Part shown: positions 18,838 to 22,500 of the stretch, in pieces
How positions within the stretch are numbered: position 1 is the first letter of the stretch
How the letters are laid out: each line of letters begins with the position of its first letter
Assembly (NCBI GenBank): GCA_963575745.1
Contig: CAUYUJ010003036.1
Location: 1 to 22,500, forward strand
Length of the DNA: 22,500 bases
Origin: Prorocentrum cordatum
Taxonomy: Eukaryota > Sar > Dinophyceae > Prorocentrales > Prorocentraceae
Direction: 5' to 3'
Program-made: the position numbers and the translations under genes
Notes under the pieces: generated by a model
What the model was told of the DNA's origin: nothing
The model's input: only the letters and a program-made list of their open reading frames with translations
The model's database searches: none

Positions 18838-18955
18838 CGGTTTCCGCTGCCCTTCCGCTCGGCTTCCGCGCGAGTTCCCTTCCGCTCGGTTTCTGCGCCA
18901 ACTTCCGCACGGCTTCCGCTGGCCCTTCTGCTCGGCTTCCGCTCGCGCCCCATTG
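18838..18955. repeat. Minisatellite GAGCGGAAGCC inside the coding locus
   Basis: On the - strand, GAGCGGAAGCCGAGCGGAAG-type units with GGGCAG and CGCGCG variants run for about 115 bp. On one side the protein frame reads ETSAIFQIRSSQA; on the other, in a different frame, it reads VGPRAWEVVVEEEW. It may be an intron (CAG|GC at about 18966 is a possible non-canonical donor) or a frame-breaking expansion in an exon. Confidence 0.7.
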
Positions 18956-18965
18956 GCCCTCGAGC

Positions 18966-19792
18966 CTGGCTGGAGCGGATCTGGAAGATCGCCGACGTCT
19001 CGACCTCGAGCACTGGGAACTGGTACTCGCCCTCTGTGTCCATGACGCTCCAGACGTCTTAGATTCTCCCGCGCCTCCCCTCGTGGACGCACTCCTCGTT
19101 GACGCGGATGCTCTCGCCGTGCCAGGGCGAGTCCTTGCACTCCTTGAGGCCCGCTTGGCCTCTCTTCTTGTCCTGGGCGCTCTGGTTCCGCTTGGCCTTC
19201 CCCTTCTGCTTGAACTTCTCCGCGAAGCTCCCCATCGGCTTGGGGGCTCGCCCCGACAGCTTCGCCTTGGCGATGCCTCGGCTCTTGCTGTCGAGGGCGT
19301 CTCGGCCATCCTGGTTGCGCTTCGCCTTGTTCCACTTGGCCGCTAGCTTGCCCACGTACTGGCTTCGGAACTTGCTCGCCCACTTGTTCTTGCGGTTGAT
19401 TCGCCGGTGGCGCGCTCGGTCCGTGAGGGCGCGCGGGAACTGGATATCCTTGATGCGCTCCTCGGGCGGCCTGAGCATGTCTCGCTGCTCGTCTGTGAGC
19501 TCGAGGTGTAGCTCTGCAAGCTCGAGGAGGCAGGGGTTCTCGTCGTCCTCGTAGTCCTTCGGCAAGTCCTCGACTCGGAAGCACTCGCCGTCCAGTGCGC
19601 TCCAGTCGGGAATCGGGGGGACGTTCTCGGGCCAGCTCGCAACCGCGTCGAGTCTCTCCTTGGCCAGTCTTGGCTCGATGCCTCGGCCAGGCTCGGTGGA
19701 GTAGCTCCACGGCTCCTCGCCTGTGACGACCTTCAGCTCGGTCTGCTCGGTCGGCCTCGCCGCGGCCCCTCCCTCCCCCTTATCCTCGACCA
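18966..19792 (-). pseudogene. Basic, lysine-rich exon of the - strand gene with an in-frame stop
   Basis: Coding begins after ACAAG on the - strand (AG at 19794-19793), where the intron satellite ends. The product starts VVEDKGEGG, has an acidic Trp/Pro-rich part (SWPENVPPIPDW, CFRVEDLPKDYEDDENPCL), LTDEQRDMLRPPEERIKDIQ, then a strongly basic part (RHRRINRKNKWASKF, KWNKAKRNQ, KFKQKGKAKRNQ) and SPWHGESIRVNEECV. A TAA at 19059-19061 interrupts it, yet the same frame continues with DVWSVMDTEGEYQF and ETSAIFQIRSSQA to about 18966, which has the same coding character. The basic part could bind nucleic acid, but I recognise no named domain. The stop suggests a nonsense mutation, a short intron, or a base error. 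Confidence 0.65.
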
Positions 19793-19794
19793 CT

Positions 19795-20008
19795 TGTTTC
19801 GCTTGAGATATCCTCGGCGAATCACTCGTCTTGCTTGAGACATCCTCGTCGAACCTCTCGGCTCGCTTGAGACATCCTCGAGCAATTGCTGTTTTCGCTT
19901 GAGACACCCCTAAGAAACGTATCGTTTCGCTTAAGACATCCTTCAGTATATGCTTGTTTCGCTTGAGACATCCTCGAGTATATGCTTGTTTCGCTTGAGA
20001 CATCCTCG
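19795..20008. repeat. Seven-unit 32-bp satellite at the intron 3' end
   Basis: CGCTTGAGACATCCTC-type cores start at 19800, 19832 (TGCTTGAG), 19864, 19896, 19928, 19960 and 19992, an exact 32-bp period. The unit is related to the 16556-17830 array but with different spacers (TATATGCTTGTTT, CGAACCTCTCGGCT). It abuts the presumed splice acceptor of the - strand exon at 19792. The antisense frame through it is open but is a repeat translation, not protein. Confidence 0.9.
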
Positions 20009-20013
20009 GAATA

Positions 20014-20725
<712 letters not shown>

Positions 20726-20877
20726 GATAGAGAGAGAAGGAGATAGAGAGTCAGACAGAAACAAAACTAAGAGAAACATATAGAAATAAAAAAAAAGAAA
20801 AAAGATAAACATGCAAACGTGAAAACAAAAGGAAGAATAACAAATGAAGAGGAGAAGTAGAAGAGGAGAGGGGAACG
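20726..20877. other. Purine-rich spacer in the intron
   Basis: AAGAAAAGATAAAC-type A-rich sequence between the duplicated unit and the next satellite array. Nothing else is seen. Confidence 0.5.
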
Positions 20878-21240
20878 ATTGCTTAGTTATTTTGCTGGAG
20901 ACATCCCCAAATTATTGCTTGAGACATCTTCAAAATATTGCGTATTTCGCTTTTGAATCCTCAAACTATTGCATATTTCGCTTGAGACACCCTCAAACTA
21001 TTGCTTATTTCGCTTGAGACATCCTCGAATTAATTGTGTTTCGCGTGAGACATATTCGAACTATTGCTTATTTCGCTGGAGACATCCTCAAACTATTGCT
21101 TGAGACATCATAAATCTATCGTTATCTCGCTTGAAATATCCTCATCTGATTGCTTATTTCATGTGAGACATCTTCAAACTATTATCTATTTCGCTTGAGA
21201 CATCTCAAATTATTGCTTATTCCGCTTGACACAACATCGA
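20878..21240. repeat. 32-bp satellite array near the intron 5' end
   Basis: About eleven units of the same family as 16556-17830 (ATTGCTTATTTCGCTTGAGA, CATCCTCAAACT), including the same shortened unit lacking TATTTCGC (about 20905-20935 and 21090-21110). Identical variants in both arrays indicate exchange or copying between them. Confidence 0.85.
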
Positions 21241-21339
21241 AGAAATGCTTGGGGTCATCTTGGGATCCTTCCCGGCAATCCTCGAAGGGTTTTCTTGAAT
21301 TCGCTGGGGGGTGAAGCTCAAGGCTCGAGATCTTCCTCT

Positions 21340-21530
21340 TCCTTGTTCTCCTCTTTCTCCTCCTCCTCCTCGCCGAGCGACTCCCTCTCCTCCTCCTCGT
21401 CCCCCTCCTCCTCTTCCTCTTCTACTCCTCCGTCCATCCTCCTCCTCCTCCTCCATCTCCTCCTCCTCCTCCTCAACCTCCTCCTCCTCCCCCTCTCCTC
21501 CTCCCCCTCCTCCTCGTCCTCCGCCTCTCC
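21340..21530. repeat. CTC/TCC triplet tract (acidic codons on the - strand)
   Basis: TCC/CTC triplets over about 190 bp. On the - strand, in frame with the upstream exon, they read Glu-rich, then Arg-rich, then Glu-rich, to a stop at 21318. It may be the acidic tail of the exon or the start of the intron. Confidence 0.85.
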
Positions 21531-21990
21531 CGGCCTCGCTGCGAGCATCTGGTTCGCTTGCATGCCTTGCAGTGGGACGGTCTCGGCGTTCTTCTCGCGG
21601 AAGCGCTTGTGCGCCTCGGAGATGCAGTAGATGCACTCGTATGGCCCCCAATTGCTCGGGTACTTGTAGTTCTTCTCGGGCTCGGCCTTGACCTTCTGCA
21701 TCCAGTCTTGCCCGATCGCCCAGTGGATCTCGGACTTCACCTCGCGAATGGTTGCCTTGAGCTGCGAGTGCTCGTGCGCGTCGGGTTCCCGGAGGAAGCT
21801 CGTCACGTCTGGAGCCATCGGCGCGTAGACGATCTGCTTGAGCCACGCTCGGAGCGCGACGGCCTCGGCCCACTGGCTCGAGAGACAGTCGGCGAACACG
21901 AGAGCTTGGCCGCGCTCGACTTGGATAAAGTCGATCGTCCAGCTCGCTATGAGCTCGTCGGTCCACGCTCGAGGCGGGACCAGTGGCGGC
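21531..21990 (-). CDS. Exon resembling the C-terminal half of a DDE (pogo/mariner-type) nuclease domain
   Basis: A continuous - strand frame of high coding quality. It can start at a CTCAG|G acceptor near 21990, preceded by a C-rich tract on the coding strand. It contains RAWTDELIASWTIDFIQVE, then LVFADCLSSQW (Asp 21888-21890), APMAPDVTSFLREPD (Asp 21780-21782) and HEHSQLKATIREVKSEI. In pogo/mariner-type DDE nucleases the second acid sits in a D-x-x-S/H context and the third in a PxxT-x3-QPxD context followed by LK. The 35-residue gap between the two Asp here fits the usual D30-36D. After it come ECIYC, HKRFREKNAETVPLQGM and an acidic run. The first catalytic acid would lie upstream, outside or in an unrecognised exon. 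The family link is my inference from spacing and motif context. It could instead be a dinoflagellate-specific protein derived from such a transposase. Confidence 0.6.
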
Positions 21991-22020
21991 CTGAGGCCGT
22001 AGTGCGGTGGCGCGCGGAGC

Positions 22021-22420
22021 GGGGGCGGTTACGCGTGGTGGGCGGGGGGGGGTGAGTGGAGGGGGGGAGGGGGATGGGACGGTGGTGTGAGGGAGACAGG
22101 GCGGCGGGGGGTGGGGGCGGCTCGGGGGAGTGGGGGGCGTGAGCGGGATGGGTGGCGTCAGGAGGTTGGTGGTGGGATTTTGGAGTTGTAAGTTGTTTTT
22201 TATCTTTGTATTTTGTTTTTTTTTCTCTTTTTTTTTTACTTTTTTCTATTTTTTTTGCTTTCTAGTTTTGGATTTTTGTTTGGTTTCCTTTTTATTTCAA
22301 GTATTTTTTATTTTTTTTTTCTTATTTTTTTTTTTGTTTTTTCTTTTCTCCAATCTTTTTTTTTTTCTATCTTTTTTTTTTTTCTTTTGCTTCAGTTTTG
22401 CTTTACTTTTATGGGCCGAC
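22021..22420. other. Presumed intron: G-rich then T-rich on the + strand
   Basis: 22021-22194 is G-rich on the + strand, so it is a pyrimidine tract next to the acceptor on the coding - strand. 22195-22405 is very T-rich with runs of T8-T12, A-rich on the coding strand. An in-frame TAA near 22029-22031 separates it from the downstream exon frame. Confidence 0.55.
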
Positions 22421-22500
22421 CCTTGAGAATCTGGCCGATGTTCTCGCCTGCTCGGAAGACCTCGGCCTCGCCGTCGCTTCGCTCGTAACTGACGTCACGG
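22421..22500 (-). CDS. Partial upstream exon of the - strand gene
   Basis: On the - strand the sequence from the window edge reads RDVSYERSDGEAEVFRAG, then ENIGQILKG, with GC-rich third positions like the other exons. A GT follows AAGG at 22420-22419 and may be the donor. Beyond that the frame soon stops in A-rich sequence. The phase does not join neatly to the acceptor near 21990, so the boundary is approximate. No domain can be named from 26 residues. The gene clearly continues outside the window. Confidence 0.5.

Noticed and set aside
19800-20003. N-terminal protein extension upstream of the lysine-rich exon
   Set aside because: The open frame is a translation of the 32-bp satellite; coding character begins only after the AG at 19793-19794.
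21217-21318. Alternative frame past the Glu-rich tract that continues the DDE-like exon
   Set aside because: It is in a different frame from the supported exon and runs into the 32-bp satellite.

Overview
The window reads as nuclear DNA of a dinoflagellate. The decisive evidence is a perfect copy of the dinoflagellate spliced-leader exon at 11544-11565 (core CCGTAGCCATTTTGGCTC), followed at once by GT. GC-rich coding pieces, very low gene density, and a great mass of micro-, mini- and macrosatellite DNA fit that assignment. The genus cannot be fixed from the sequence alone.

Layout. 1-3716 is satellite DNA: a dispersed family rich in CCAAGAGGCCCC (421-935 and 2413-3700, the latter with three tandem ~365-bp units), a GAC/GCC triplet array (1085-1386), and a ~650-bp imperfect inverted repeat (1541-2191) centred on a perfect 28-bp AT palindrome. 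4356-6437 on the + strand is a decayed Helitron-type Rep/helicase N-terminus: a long Cys-rich zinc-module region, then the diagnostic block of Cys pairs, CGALHF, FGACC and HIRSYN, cut off by a GGCACCC minisatellite. 6438-10900 is nearly all repeats: GGA triplets, a 65-bp array with alternating unit types, a ~35-bp minisatellite, three tandem ~356-bp units, hexamer and tetramer tracts. 10970-12130 is another CCAAGAGGCCCC block, with the spliced-leader site inside it. 12330-12600 is a pentamer array. 12601-16125 is mostly unassigned; it holds a CTAG-ended GC hairpin at 14365-14405 that resembles a Helitron 3' end. 16556-17830 is a 32-bp satellite with higher-order structure.

17862-22500 on the - strand is the only other coding locus I can support. 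It is a multi-exon, probably damaged gene or mobile element running in from beyond the right edge. In order along the - strand it has a short partial exon; an exon that looks like the C-terminal half of a pogo/mariner-type DDE nuclease domain; an acidic run; a ~1.5-kb intron filled with satellites; a basic lysine-rich exon; a Ulp1-like (C48) cysteine protease domain with its His, Asp, Gln and Cys all visible; and a Lys/Ala linker with a CxxC-x9-CxxC tail. An in-frame stop, a shift in a G8 run inside the protease, and a frame change across a minisatellite mean it is either a pseudogene, mis-assembled, or has small unrecognised introns.

The same 16-bp core, CGCTTGAGACATCCTC, recurs in four arrays (7085-7521, 16556-17830, 19795-20008, 20878-21240), two of them inside the intron of the - strand gene and one just past its stop codon. 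No tRNA, rRNA, CRISPR or bacterial-type feature was found.
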